From: Streptomyces tibetensis
Lineage (GTDB): Bacteria; Actinomycetota; Actinomycetes; Streptomycetales; Streptomycetaceae
Direction: 5' to 3'
Length of the DNA stretch: 64,000 nucleotides
Assembly (NCBI RefSeq): GCF_007655005.1
Contig: NZ_SZVW01000030.1
Span: 30,441 to 94,440, forward strand
Each line of letters opens with the position of its first letter. Position 1 is the stretch's first letter. A program made the translations under genes and the position numbers. The notes under the pieces were generated by a model. It saw only the letters and a list, made by a program, of their open reading frames with translations. It had not been told where the DNA came from and did no database searches. Positions 42,277 through 51,984 of the stretch are shown here, piece by piece.

Positions 42277-44583
42277 ATGTCTTCCTCCGTCAGCAGACGG
42301 CGCTTACTGCAAGCAGTCGGGACCACCGCCGCCGCCTCTGCCACCGGATCCTTCGCCTGCGCGTCCCCCGCCCACGCGGCCGCGCCTCCCGCAGGGGCCG
42401 ACATCGGGGTCTCCGCGCACCCCTTCGCACTCGCCCAGGTCCGGCTCACCGCGAGCCGCTGGCTGGACAACCAGAACCGCACACGGAACTACCTGCGGTT
42501 CGTCGATGTCGACCGGCTGCTGTACAACTTCCGCGCCAACCACCGGCTGTCCACCAACGGCGCGGCCCCGAACGGTGGTTGGGACGCGCCCGGCTTCCCC
42601 TTCCGCACCCATGTCCAAGGGCACTTCCTCACGGCATGGGCGCAGCTGTACGCCGTGACCGGGGACACCGTCTGCCGGGACAAGGCGACCCACATGGTTG
42701 CGGAGTTGGCCAAATGCCAGGCCAACAACAGCGCCGCCGGCTTCAACACCGGCTACCTCTCCGGCTACCCCGAGTCCGACTTCACCGCTCTCGAGCAGCG
42801 GACCCTGAGCAACGGCAACGTGCCGTACTACACCATCCACAAGACCCTCGCCGGCCTGCTGGACGTATGGCGTCACATCGGCAGCACACAAGCCCGTGAC
42901 GTACTGCTCGCCCTGGCAGGATGGGTGGACCTGCGCACCGGCCGGCTGAGCGGCCAGCAGATGCAGGCCATGCTGGGAACCGAGTTCGGCGGCATGAACG
43001 CCGTGCTGACCGATCTCCACCAGCAGACGGGCGACGCGCGGTGGCTCACCGTCGCCCGGCGGTTCGACCACGCCGCGGTGTTCGACCCGCTGGCGGCCAA
43101 CCAGGACCGGCTCAGCGGACTGCACGCCAACACCCAGGTACCCAAGTGGATCGGGGCCGCCCGGGAGTACAGGGCCACCGGTACCGCTCGGTACCGGGAC
43201 ATCGCCACCAACGCCTGGAACTTCTGCGTCGACTCGCACACCTACGCCATCGGCGGCAACAGCCAGGCGGAGCACTTCCGCGCCCCCAACGCCATCGCCG
43301 GCTACTTGAACAAGGACACCTGCGAAAGCTGCAACACCTTCAACATGCTTCTTCTCACGCGGGAGTTGTTCACGCTGGACCCGAGCCGGGCCGCGCTGTT
43401 CGACTACTACGAGCGGGCCTGGCTGAACCACATGATCGGCCAGCAGAACCCGGCCGACCCCCACGGCCACGTCACCTACTTCACCCCGCTCAACCCGGGA
43501 GGCCGGCGCGGTGTGGGCCCCGCGTGGGGCGGCGGCACCTGGAGTACCGACTACGGCACGTTCTGGTGCTGCCAGGGCACGGGCCTGGAGATGCACACCA
43601 GGCTGATGGACTCCATCTACTACCGCAGTGACGACACGCTGATCGTGAACCTGTTCGTGCCCTCGGTGCTCACCTGGGCGGAGCGCGGAATCACGGTCAC
43701 CCAGACCACGACCTACCCCGTCAGCGACACCACGACCCTGCAGGTCACCGGCAACGTCAGCGGGACCTGGGCGATGCGCTTGCGCATCCCGGGCTGGACC
43801 GCCGGGGCCACCGTCAGCGTCAACGGCACGCGGCAGGACATCGCCACCACGCCCGGCAGCTACGCCACCCTGACCCGCTCCTGGACCTCCGGCGACACCG
43901 TCACCGTCCGCCTGCCCATGCGGGTCATCATGCGAGCGGCCAACGACAACGCGAACGTCGCGGCGATCACCTACGGCCCGGTGGTCCTGTCCGGCAACTA
44001 CGGCGACTCCACGCTCAGCTCCCTCCCCACGCTGGACACGTCCTCGATCAGGCGGACCAGCAGCACGTCACTCGCCTTCACCGCCACCGCCAACGGCTCC
44101 ACCGTCAGCCTGGGCCCGTTCCACGACGCGCACGGCCACAACTACACCGTCTACTGGAACGCCGGCGGCACCGTCCGTCTCGCCAATGTGGGCAGCGGTC
44201 TCGTGCTGGGCATCCAGGACATGTCCACGGCCGACGGCGGCCGCGCCCTCCAGTGGCACGACTCGGGCACCGCCGACCACGACTGGCACATGGTCGCCGA
44301 TGGAAACGGGTTCCGCTTCCGCAACGCCCACAGCGGCAAGGTGCTCGGCGTCTTGAACATGTCCACGGCAGACGGGGCGACCGTCCTGCAGTGGTCGGAC
44401 AACGGCACCGCCGACCACCGATGGACCCTGCTCGACCAGGGAGACGGGACCTACAAGATCCGCAACGAGCACAGCGGCAAGTTGCTCGCCGTCGCGAACA
44501 ACTCCACCGCTGTCGGCGCGTTCGCGGTCCAGGATGCGGACGACGGCACCGCCGACAACCGGTGGCGCATCGTGAGGATGTGA
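42277..44583 (+). CDS. GH127-type beta-L-arabinofuranosidase with C-terminal CBM13
   Basis: 768 residues. A Tat signal peptide (SRRRLLQAVG, then a hydrophobic stretch ending in AHA at about 35) predicts export of a folded enzyme. The catalytic domain (about 40-610) is of the DUF1680/GH127 family, which removes beta-L-arabinofuranose. The zinc-thiolate site reads Glu350-x-Cys352 and Cys431-Cys432, matching the Glu-x-Cys and Cys-Cys ligands I recall for Bifidobacterium HypBA1. Residues about 625-768 form a ricin-type beta-trefoil with three QW-like repeats (DHDWHM, DHRWTL, DNRWRI). Most characterised GH127 enzymes lack this module, so here it probably targets the enzyme to plant polysaccharide. 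Confidence 0.9.
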   Translation: MSSSVSRRRLLQAVGTTAAASATGSFACASPAHAAAPPAGADIGVSAHPFALAQVRLTASRWLDNQNRTRNYLRFVDVDRLLYNFRANHRLSTNGAAPNGGWDAPGFPFRTHVQGHFLTAWAQLYAVTGDTVCRDKATHMVAELAKCQANNSAAGFNTGYLSGYPESDFTALEQRTLSNGNVPYYTIHKTLAGLLDVWRHIGSTQARDVLLALAGWVDLRTGRLSGQQMQAMLGTEFGGMNAVLTDLHQQTGDARWLTVARRFDHAAVFDPLAANQDRLSGLHANTQVPKWIGAAREYRATGTARYRDIATNAWNFCVDSHTYAIGGNSQAEHFRAPNAIAGYLNKDTCESCNTFNMLLLTRELFTLDPSRAALFDYYERAWLNHMIGQQNPADPHGHVTYFTPLNPGGRRGVGPAWGGGTWSTDYGTFWCCQGTGLEMHTRLMDSIYYRSDDTLIVNLFVPSVLTWAERGITVTQTTTYPVSDTTTLQVTGNVSGTWAMRLRIPGWTAGATVSVNGTRQDIATTPGSYATLTRSWTSGDTVTVRLPMRVIMRAANDNANVAAITYGPVVLSGNYGDSTLSSLPTLDTSSIRRTSSTSLAFTATANGSTVSLGPFHDAHGHNYTVYWNAGGTVRLANVGSGLVLGIQDMSTADGGRALQWHDSGTADHDWHMVADGNGFRFRNAHSGKVLGVLNMSTADGATVLQWSDNGTADHRWTLLDQGDGTYKIRNEHSGKLLAVANNSTAVGAFAVQDADDGTADNRWRIVRM

Positions 44584-44692
44584 GTTCCGCCCCGGAAGCA
44601 GACGGCCGCTCTCCCCCCTTCCGTCTGCTCGACAGCTCGACCCTTGTTCGGCATGACGAACAGAATCGCTCACTCAAGGAGATGAGACCCCC

Positions 44693-46102
44693 ATGCGCAG
44701 ACGTGGTTTCAGCCGCAGGCACTTGTCTGTGGTGCTCGCGACCCTGCTCGCTTCGGCGGCGACACTCGTCGCCAACCCCGCCCAGGCGGCCACCACGAGC
44801 ACCGTGCGCGGCGCCGGTTCCGGCCGGTGCCTCGATGTGCCGGGCGCAGGCCAGACCGACGGCACGAACGTGCAGATCTGGGACTGCCACGGCGGGACCA
44901 ACCAGCAGTGGACGCTGACGGACAACAACCAGCTCACCGTGTACGGCAACAAGTGCCTGGATGTTCCGGGCCACGCCACCACGGCCGGTACCCGACCGGT
45001 GATCTGGTCCTGTAACGGCGGGACCAACCAGCAGTGGCGGGCGAACGCCGACGGCACGATCGTCGCCGTGGAGTCCGGGCTGTGCCTGGACGTCAGCGGC
45101 GGCGCCACGGCCAACGGCACGGCGGTGCAGCTCTGGAACTGCAACGGCGGCAGCAGCCAGAAGTGGACCGGCCTGTCCGGGACGCCGACCACGTGTGCTC
45201 TTCCGTCGACGTACCGGTGGAATTCGACGGGCCCGCTGGCGCAGCCGGCGAACGGGTGGGTCGCGCTGAAGGACTTCACCACCGTGACGTACAACGGCCA
45301 GCACCTGGTCTACGCGACCAGCTCTGACGGATCGTCGTGGGGCGCGATGACGTTCCGGCCCTTCACGAACTGGTCGGACATGGCCTCGGCCGGCCAGACC
45401 GGGATCAGCGGGTCCGCGGTGGCACCCAAACTCTTCTACTTCGCGCCCAAGAAGATATGGGTGCTGGTCTCGAACGGGTGGGGCACCGCCTGGCCCTTCA
45501 CCTACCGCACGTCCAGCGACCCCACCAACCCCAACGGCTGGTCCGCGCCGCAGGAGCTGTTCACCGGCAGCCTCCCCACCGGCGGCCCGATCGACCCGAC
45601 CGTGATCGCCGACGACCAGAACATGTACCTGTTCTTCGCCAACGACAAGGGCAGCATCTTCAAGTCGACCATGCCGATCGGGAACTTCCCGGGCAGCTTC
45701 GGCTCGTCGTACACGACGGTCATGAGCGACACGGAGAAGAACCTGTTCGAGGCGCCGGAGGTCTACAAGGTCCAGGGCCAGAACCAGTACCTCATGATCG
45801 TTGAGGCTCGTGGTGCGACCGAGCAGCGATTCTTCCGCTCGTTCACGGCCTCCAGCCTGAACGGTCCGTGGACCCCGCAGGCCGCCACCGAGAGCAACCC
45901 CTTCGCGGGCAAGGCCAACAGCGGTGCCACCTGGACCAACGACATCAGCCACGGTGACCTGGTCCGCAACAACCCCGACCAGACCATGACCATCGACCCC
46001 TGCAACCTGCAGTTCCTCTACCAGGGCAGGTCTCCCTCGTCAGATGGCACCGACTACCTGAAGCTGCCGTACCGGCCGGCCCTGCTCACCCTGCAGCGCT
46101 GA
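44693..46102 (+). CDS. GH62 alpha-L-arabinofuranosidase with N-terminal CBM13
   Basis: 469 residues. A Sec signal peptide (about 1-31, ending NPAQAA) is followed by a ricin-type CBM13 (about 35-165, three repeats each ending in a QQW/QKW) and a GH62 five-bladed propeller (about 170-469). Likely catalytic acids: Asp in ALKDFT, Asp in GGPIDPTVI and Glu in EAPEVY. GH62 enzymes remove single arabinose units from arabinoxylan. RBS AAGGAGATGAGACCCCC precedes the ATG. It lies 109 bases downstream of the GH127 gene and could be co-transcribed. Confidence 0.94.
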   Translation: MRRRGFSRRHLSVVLATLLASAATLVANPAQAATTSTVRGAGSGRCLDVPGAGQTDGTNVQIWDCHGGTNQQWTLTDNNQLTVYGNKCLDVPGHATTAGTRPVIWSCNGGTNQQWRANADGTIVAVESGLCLDVSGGATANGTAVQLWNCNGGSSQKWTGLSGTPTTCALPSTYRWNSTGPLAQPANGWVALKDFTTVTYNGQHLVYATSSDGSSWGAMTFRPFTNWSDMASAGQTGISGSAVAPKLFYFAPKKIWVLVSNGWGTAWPFTYRTSSDPTNPNGWSAPQELFTGSLPTGGPIDPTVIADDQNMYLFFANDKGSIFKSTMPIGNFPGSFGSSYTTVMSDTEKNLFEAPEVYKVQGQNQYLMIVEARGATEQRFFRSFTASSLNGPWTPQAATESNPFAGKANSGATWTNDISHGDLVRNNPDQTMTIDPCNLQFLYQGRSPSSDGTDYLKLPYRPALLTLQR

Positions 46103-46179
46103 CTCGCGCGCACCTGATCACCAACTCATGAGCGGCCCATCAGGCCCGCACAGCTTCGCGGGCCAGGAAGGAACCCCCC

Positions 46180-47826
46180 ATGGTTTCCCTGCACAGACGA
46201 CTGCTGCGTCTCCTCACGGCCACCGCGCTGACGCTCACCGCCTGCGTCACCGCCTCTGCCGACACGACCGCCGAGGCCGCGCCGGGCAGCCCGGCGCTCA
46301 CCCCGCCACTGGGCTGGAACAGCTGGAACAGTTTCGGGTGCGGGATCACCGAGGCGCAGGTCCGCGAGGCCGCCAACGCGATGGTGTCCTCGGGGATGCG
46401 GGACGCCGGCTACCGGTACGTGGTGGTCGACGACTGCTGGTTCGACCCGCAGCGTGACGCGGCCGGCAACCTGCGGGCCAACCCCACCAAGTTCCCCAGC
46501 GGCATGAAGGCGCTCGGTGACTACATCCACAGCAAGGGCCTGAAGTTCGGCATCTACCAGGCCCCCAACGAGAAAACCTGCGCCCAGGGCGTGGGCACCT
46601 ACCCCGGCTCCACGGGCAGCAAGGGCCACGAGGCCCAGGACGCCACCACATTCGCCTCCTGGGGCGTGGACTACCTCAAGTACGACTGGTGCTCAGGCAG
46701 CGGCACCCTCAGCGAGCAGATCGCACAGTTCACCATCATGCGTGACGCCCTGCGCGCCACCGGCCGTCCGATCGTCTACAGCATCAACCCCAACAGCTTC
46801 CACTCCCCCACCGGCGACAAGTACAACTGGGGCGAGGTCGCCGACCTGTGGCGGACGACCGAGGACCTGCTCGACATCTGGCAGAACAACAACACCAACA
46901 GCTACCCGATGGGCGTCGGCAACGTCCTCGACGTCACCGCCCCGCTCGCCGCGCAGTCGGGTCCCGGACACTGGAACGACCCCGACATGCTGGTCGTCGG
47001 CCGCCCCGGCCTGTCCCTGACCGAGTCCCGCTCCCACTTCGCCCTGTGGGCACTCATGAGTGCCCCGCTCATGGCCGGCAACGACATCCGCACCATGTCC
47101 GCCGACGTGAGCGCCATCCTGCGCAACCCGCGCCTGCTCGCGGTCAACCAGGACTCCCTGGGCGCGGGCGGGCGCCGAGTCCGCGACGACGGCGCCACTG
47201 AGGTGTTCGCCAAGCCCCTGTCCGACGGCTCCGTCGCGGTCGGCCTGTTCAACCGAGGCAGCAACACCGCGACCGTCACCACCACTGCCGCACAAGTCGG
47301 CCTGTCCGGCGGCGCCTTCACCCTCACCGACCTGTGGACCGGCGGCACGTCGACTACCTCCGGGCAGATCTCGGCCAGCGTCCCCGCGCACGGTGTCGCC
47401 GTGTTCAAGGTGACCGGCGGCAGCCCGCTGGCCTCCACCACCGCACGCCTGCGCGCTACCGGGTCCGGCCGCTGCCTGGACGTGGACCGCGCCGCCACCG
47501 CGGCCGGGTCTGCGACGCTGATCTGGGACTGCCACACCGCCGCCAACCAGCTCTGGACCACCTGGGCCGGAGGCGAGATCCGCGTCTACGGCGACAAGTG
47601 CCTGGACGCCTCCAACCAGGGCACCACCAACGGCACACGAGTCGTCATCTGGCCCTGCAACGGCCAGGACAACCAGAAGTGGACCGTCGGTTCCGACGGG
47701 TCGATCCGCAACGTCCATGCCGGGCTGTGCCTGGACGTCAACGGGGCCGGGAGCGCCAACGGGACCCCGGTCGTCCTGTGGACCTGCAACGGCCAGAACA
47801 ACCAGAAGTGGACCACGCTGCCGTGA
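46180..47826 (+). CDS. GH27 alpha-galactosidase / beta-L-arabinopyranosidase with CBM13
   Basis: 548 residues: signal peptide (about 1-34), (beta/alpha)8 GH27 barrel starting PPLGWNSWNSFGC, a small beta-sandwich and a C-terminal ricin-type CBM13 (about 425-548). The nucleophile is Asp169 in YLKYDWC. The site usually YSDAG in alpha-galactosidases reads YQAPN here, so the substrate may differ; GH27 also contains beta-L-arabinopyranosidases from Streptomyces, which fits the arabinose theme of the island. RBS GAAGGAACCCCCC precedes ATG 46180. It follows the GH62 gene by 77 bases. Confidence 0.9.
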   Translation: MVSLHRRLLRLLTATALTLTACVTASADTTAEAAPGSPALTPPLGWNSWNSFGCGITEAQVREAANAMVSSGMRDAGYRYVVVDDCWFDPQRDAAGNLRANPTKFPSGMKALGDYIHSKGLKFGIYQAPNEKTCAQGVGTYPGSTGSKGHEAQDATTFASWGVDYLKYDWCSGSGTLSEQIAQFTIMRDALRATGRPIVYSINPNSFHSPTGDKYNWGEVADLWRTTEDLLDIWQNNNTNSYPMGVGNVLDVTAPLAAQSGPGHWNDPDMLVVGRPGLSLTESRSHFALWALMSAPLMAGNDIRTMSADVSAILRNPRLLAVNQDSLGAGGRRVRDDGATEVFAKPLSDGSVAVGLFNRGSNTATVTTTAAQVGLSGGAFTLTDLWTGGTSTTSGQISASVPAHGVAVFKVTGGSPLASTTARLRATGSGRCLDVDRAATAAGSATLIWDCHTAANQLWTTWAGGEIRVYGDKCLDASNQGTTNGTRVVIWPCNGQDNQKWTVGSDGSIRNVHAGLCLDVNGAGSANGTPVVLWTCNGQNNQKWTTLP

Positions 47827-47929
47827 CAGGCAGACGTCCGGCCGGAAGAGGGCAGTCCCACGACAGCGGCCCAAGCTGAAGGGACTGCCCGCCCTCCTGC
47901 ACAGGGACCGGGACTTCGAACCCAACGGC

Positions 47930-48010
47930 AGACCGTGGAGGGAGCGGGCGTCTCCACGGTCTGCACTGCGACCTCCAGGAGCTTGCCGCTGCGCACACCC
48001 TTGATCTTGC
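47930..48010 (-). pseudogene. CBM13-like (ricin-type) fragment
   Basis: On the minus strand about 27 residues read GDGYCKIKGVRSGKLLEVAV, the pattern of a ricin-type repeat (Gly-Tyr-x-Lys-Ile-Lys ... Ser-Gly-Lys-x-Leu-x-Val). The 170 bases upstream of it (48011-48180) have partial coding texture but no recognisable domain. This looks like debris from another CBM13 glycosidase, oriented opposite to its neighbours. Confidence 0.45.
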
Positions 48011-48245
48011 AATAGCCATCGCCCGTGTTGGTGAAGGTCGGTAGACGGTGCCGTGGCCGGGCAGCATGCTGGAAACCAGGGTCGGCCTGGCCGTCCGGCC
48101 GCCGATCCTGACGCCGCCCATGTCGGCGTGCCCGCCGGCGGCCTTGCTCCGGTGGAACGCCATGCTGACCAGACCGCGACACCCTTTCAGGTCCCAAGGG
48201 CCACTGCTGCCGGAGGTATTGACGCATTCCGCTCCTCACACTTAG

Positions 48246-48283
48246 CGTCTGCCCGACCTCACGAACGCCGTTCGATGCATCGG
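48246..48283. promoter_or_regulatory. Composite operator upstream of the first GH43 gene
   Basis: Contains CGAAC-GCC-GTTCG (48262-48274), overlapping CGATGCATCG, preceded by GTCTGCCCGAC. The same composite occurs at 50158-50195 before the second GH43 gene. It is 254 bases upstream of its gene, so the transcript would have a long leader. Confidence 0.6.
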
Positions 48284-48528
48284 ACAGCTCACTTCGGCGG
48301 ACAGGGAGTCGGATACGGAGGCTCCACCTCCCCGGCAGTGGAGACCGAGACCCCGCTCGCATCGACAACCGCTCGGTCGGCCCCCGCACCCCGACCGCCC
48401 CACTCGGGTGACAAGCGTGCCGTCACCACGGCGAAGCACAGCACACACGAAAGACATGCGTCACCCGGAATCAGTCGGCCCCTTCCGCGGGCCCGGTGGT
48501 GGCCTTTGCAGAACGACAGGAGACATAC

Positions 48529-49959
48529 ATGTCCGCGCTTCGCGCCCGGTTGTCGGCGATACTCCTCGCCGCGTGCCTGCTCTTCACAGGCCAAGCCTTG
48601 ATCACACCGGACCGAGCGGCCGCCGCCGACCCGGGCTACCTGATGACGCACTTCATCGGGGAGGGGTCGAACGGTCAGCAGATCTACTTCTCCTACAGCA
48701 CGGACGGCCTGAACTGGACTGAGCTCAACGGCGGCGGAATCGCCCTTCGCTCCACGGTCGGCACGAAGGGGGTGCGGGACCCCGCACTGGTGAGATCCCC
48801 GAACGGTGACAAGTACTGGATCATCGCGACCGACCTGTGCATCAGCTGCGGGCAGAACTGGGAAACCTCCATCAACAACGGCAGCCGCAACCTCGTGGTG
48901 TGGGAGTCGACGGACCTGATCAACTGGTCGGAGCCGTGGCTGCTCAACGTCGCCGGCGCGATCCCCGACGGACGCAACGCCTGGGCGCCGGAAGCGATCT
49001 GGGACCCTGCGACCAACGACTACGTCCTGTACTGGGCGACGAACAAGCCGGTCGACGGCGTGAAGAAGCATCGCATCTACTCCGCCCACACCAGCGACTT
49101 CCGTTCCATCACCACCCCACAGATCTACATCGAGCGCCCCGGCATGCAGGAAATCATCGACACCCAAATCGTCGAGATGCCGGCCGGCGTCGGCAACCAC
49201 CGCTATGTGCGGGCCTCCGGCGACGGGCAGATCACCCTCGAAGGCAGCAACTCGATCCTCGGCACGTGGACCAATCTCGGCAACCTCTCCGGCATCGGCC
49301 TGACCGGTGCCCAGGTCGAGGGCCCGATGTGGATGAAGTTCCGCGACCGCAACGAGTGGGCGCTCTACCTCGACCAGTACTCCTCCGGACGCGGGTACAT
49401 ACCGGTCACGACGACCAACCCCTCCGCCCCCGGCACCTACCGGATTCCGGCGTCGGGAACCTACTCCATGGGCGCCACGAAGAAGCGCCACGGCTCGATC
49501 CTGAGCCTCACGGCCGCCGAGGAGTCCCGCGTGCTCGCACGTTGGAGCGACATCCCGGCCAACCGGCTCCAGTCCTACAACTTCCAGGACCGGTACGTGC
49601 GGCACGCCGACTTCGACATGCGCATCGACCAGAACGTCACCGGCCCGGACGCCCAGTTCCGGCTGCGGCCCGGCCTGGCGGGCACCGGCACCGTCTCCTT
49701 CGAATCGGTGAACTACCGCGGGTACTTCCTGCGGCACTCCGGAGACGACTTCCAACTGGTCCGCAACGACGGCACCGCCCAGTTCGCCGCGGACGCCACC
49801 TTCCGGCAGGTCGCCGGACTCGCCGACTCGACCTGGTCGTCCTTCCAGTCGTACAACCACCCCGACCGTTACATCCGCCACTACGCCTACCAACTGCGCC
49901 TCGACCCGATCACCACCGCGACAGGACGCAGCGACGCCACCTTCCGCGTGACGAACTGA
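48529..49959 (+). CDS. GH43 glycosidase with C-terminal AbfB domain
   Basis: 476 residues from ATG 48529 (GGAGACATAC upstream; an in-frame start at 48496 is less likely). Sec signal peptide about 1-34. The five-bladed propeller (about 40-320) has the acidic motifs GVRDPALVRS, NAWAPEAIWD and EGPMWMKF, consistent with GH43 although the subfamily is not certain. Residues about 340-476 form an AbfB (CBM42) beta-trefoil (QSYNFQDRYVRHADFDMRID, then QSYNHPDRYIRHYAYQLRLD). Probably an exported arabinofuranosidase or related debranching enzyme for arabinoxylan or arabinan. Confidence 0.88.
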   Translation: MSALRARLSAILLAACLLFTGQALITPDRAAAADPGYLMTHFIGEGSNGQQIYFSYSTDGLNWTELNGGGIALRSTVGTKGVRDPALVRSPNGDKYWIIATDLCISCGQNWETSINNGSRNLVVWESTDLINWSEPWLLNVAGAIPDGRNAWAPEAIWDPATNDYVLYWATNKPVDGVKKHRIYSAHTSDFRSITTPQIYIERPGMQEIIDTQIVEMPAGVGNHRYVRASGDGQITLEGSNSILGTWTNLGNLSGIGLTGAQVEGPMWMKFRDRNEWALYLDQYSSGRGYIPVTTTNPSAPGTYRIPASGTYSMGATKKRHGSILSLTAAEESRVLARWSDIPANRLQSYNFQDRYVRHADFDMRIDQNVTGPDAQFRLRPGLAGTGTVSFESVNYRGYFLRHSGDDFQLVRNDGTAQFAADATFRQVAGLADSTWSSFQSYNHPDRYIRHYAYQLRLDPITTATGRSDATFRVTN

Positions 49960-50157
49960 CCCGCACCGACGGCGGCGGCCGGCCGGGCCGGTGTGGTCAA
50001 GACCTGGCCTGCGAAGGGCAGGCAGGTGGCGACCAGGATCGCCGCCGGCCGGGAGATACAACCGACACGGAGCAGCGCGAGCCTCACTTCTCGACAGCGG
50101 GAAGACGCTCCGGATACTTGTGTGACGAGTGTTGACGGAGCGAGGTGCAGAACCTAT

Positions 50158-50195
50158 CGTCTGGCCGACTTTACGAACGATGTTCGATATATCGA
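50158..50195. promoter_or_regulatory. Composite operator upstream of the second GH43 gene
   Basis: CGAAC-GAT-GTTCG (50174-50186) overlapping TCGATATATCGA (50184-50195), preceded by GTCTGGCCGAC. Aligned with 48246-48283 it matches at about 30 of 38 positions, which is unlikely by chance between unrelated intergenic regions. It lies 50-88 bases upstream of the GTG start. Confidence 0.65.
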
Positions 50196-50245
50196 GCCGG
50201 TGTGAAGAGGCGTCCGCCGCACACCAGCACCAGAGGGAGTACTCC

Positions 50246-51706
50246 GTGAGACCTGCGCTCACCCGTCGAACGGTCCTCGGCATGATCGCCGGCTCGGCGG
50301 CCGCCACCGTCACCGGTGTCTCGGCCGGTACCGCCCACGCCGCCGTGCCCGCCTCCCCCGGTGTGACGTACACGAACACCATCGCCGAGCAGCGGGCCGA
50401 CCCGCACATCTTCAAGCACACGGACGGTTTCTACTACTTCACCGCCACGGTCCCGGCGTACGACCGGATCGTGCTGCGCCGGGCCACCACGATCCAGGGG
50501 CTCACGTCGGCCGCCGAGACGACCATCTGGACGAAGCACTCCACCGGTGAGATGGGCGCCCACATCTGGGCTCCGGAGATCCACTTCATCGACGGCAAGT
50601 GGTACATCTACTTCGCCGCGGGCGCCGCCAACGACATCTGGAGGATCCGGCCCTACGTCCTGGAGTGCACGGCCGCGAACCCGATCACGGGCACCTGGGC
50701 GGAGAAGGGCCGTATCGCCCTGCCGCTGGACACCTTCTCCCTGGACGCGACGACCTTCGTCGTCAACGGCACCCGCTACCTGGCCTGGGCGCAGAACGAC
50801 CCGGCCGTCGGCCGCGGCACCAACATCTACCTGGCGCGGATGTCCAGCCCGTGGACCATCACCGGCGCACCGGTCGTGATCAGCCGCCCGACCGCCGCGT
50901 GGGAGACCGCCGGAGGGGAGACGGTCAACGAGGGCCCGGCCGTGATCCAGCGAGGCGGCAAGGTCTTCATGACCTTCTCGGCCAGTGCCACCGACGCCAA
51001 CTACTGCATGGGCATGCTGACCGCGTCCGCCTCGGCGGACCTGCTGAGCGCGTCGTCGTGGGCCAAGAGCACAGGCCCGGTCTTCGCCAGCAACGCCACC
51101 ACCAGCCAGTACGGCCCCGGGCACAACCAGTTCACGGTCTCCGAGGACGGCAAGTCGGACATCCTCGTCTACCACGACCGCAGCTACAAGGACATCAGCG
51201 GTTCCCCGCTCAACGACCCCAACCGCCGCACTCGCGTGCAGAAGATCTACTGGAAGGCCGACGGCACACCCGACTTCGGCATCCCGGTCGCCGACGGCCT
51301 CACTCCGATCCGGCTCTCCTCGTACAACTTCCCCGACCGGTTCATCCGGCACTGGGAGTACCGCGCCAAGATCGAGCCGAACGTCTCCCCGCTCACCGAC
51401 TCGCAGTTCCGCGTCGTCGCCGGTCTCGCCGGCACCGGCACCGTCTCCCTGGAGTCGGCGAACTTCCCCGGCTACTTCCTGCACCACAAGAACAACGAGG
51501 TGTGGGTGGAGAAGAACGACGGGACGTCGCTGTTCGCCGCTGACGCCTCCTTCACCGCCCGGGCCGGCCTCTCCGACTCCGCCGGAGTCTCGTACGAGTC
51601 GTACAACCTCCCGGGCCGCTACATCCGCCACTACAACTACCTGCTGTACGTCCAGGCTCCCAGTACGACGACCGACCGGGCGGACGCCACCTTCTACACC
51701 CAGTGA
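50246..51706 (+). CDS. GH43 (subfamily 26-like) exo-arabinofuranosidase with AbfB domain
   Basis: 486 residues from the GTG at 50246 (GAGGGAGTACTCC upstream). A Tat-type signal (TRRTVLGMIAG) ends near AHA at residue 34. The propeller shows the three GH43 acids: Asp in RADPHIFKH, Asp in LDATTFVVNG and Glu in NEGPAVIQR. Residues about 350-486 form an AbfB (CBM42) domain. This arrangement is that of S. avermitilis Araf43A, an exo-1,5-alpha-L-arabinofuranosidase (from memory). It would release arabinose from arabinan or arabino-oligosaccharides. Confidence 0.9.
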   Translation: MRPALTRRTVLGMIAGSAAATVTGVSAGTAHAAVPASPGVTYTNTIAEQRADPHIFKHTDGFYYFTATVPAYDRIVLRRATTIQGLTSAAETTIWTKHSTGEMGAHIWAPEIHFIDGKWYIYFAAGAANDIWRIRPYVLECTAANPITGTWAEKGRIALPLDTFSLDATTFVVNGTRYLAWAQNDPAVGRGTNIYLARMSSPWTITGAPVVISRPTAAWETAGGETVNEGPAVIQRGGKVFMTFSASATDANYCMGMLTASASADLLSASSWAKSTGPVFASNATTSQYGPGHNQFTVSEDGKSDILVYHDRSYKDISGSPLNDPNRRTRVQKIYWKADGTPDFGIPVADGLTPIRLSSYNFPDRFIRHWEYRAKIEPNVSPLTDSQFRVVAGLAGTGTVSLESANFPGYFLHHKNNEVWVEKNDGTSLFAADASFTARAGLSDSAGVSYESYNLPGRYIRHYNYLLYVQAPSTTTDRADATFYTQ

Positions 51707-51984
51707 GCCGGCGCCGCCCGCCCGTCACTTCCGCTCAGTCGGACGGGGAGGGGCTCGGCTCGCGGAGCAGCTGTCCAGGAGTTCCTCGACGGCTGCGGCC
51801 CAGTGGTTCCAGCCCCCCGGCACCTTGCCGTGAACCTGCGGATGCCGGGCCGGCATCCGCAACTGCTGTGAGCCCCTCGAAGGCTGAACCGACCGAAGGG
51901 CACGACCAACCGAAAGGGCCCACACATGCAGGAGCTACGGCAACCCGTGCACCACCGCAGCCGCAGCACCAGCCGCCTGGCCCC

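Noticed and set aside
47586..48389. Minus-strand frame of 267 codons at the end of the GH27 gene
   Set aside because: Only about 27 codons near 47930-48010 resemble a CBM13 repeat; the remainder is antisense to GH27 or featureless.
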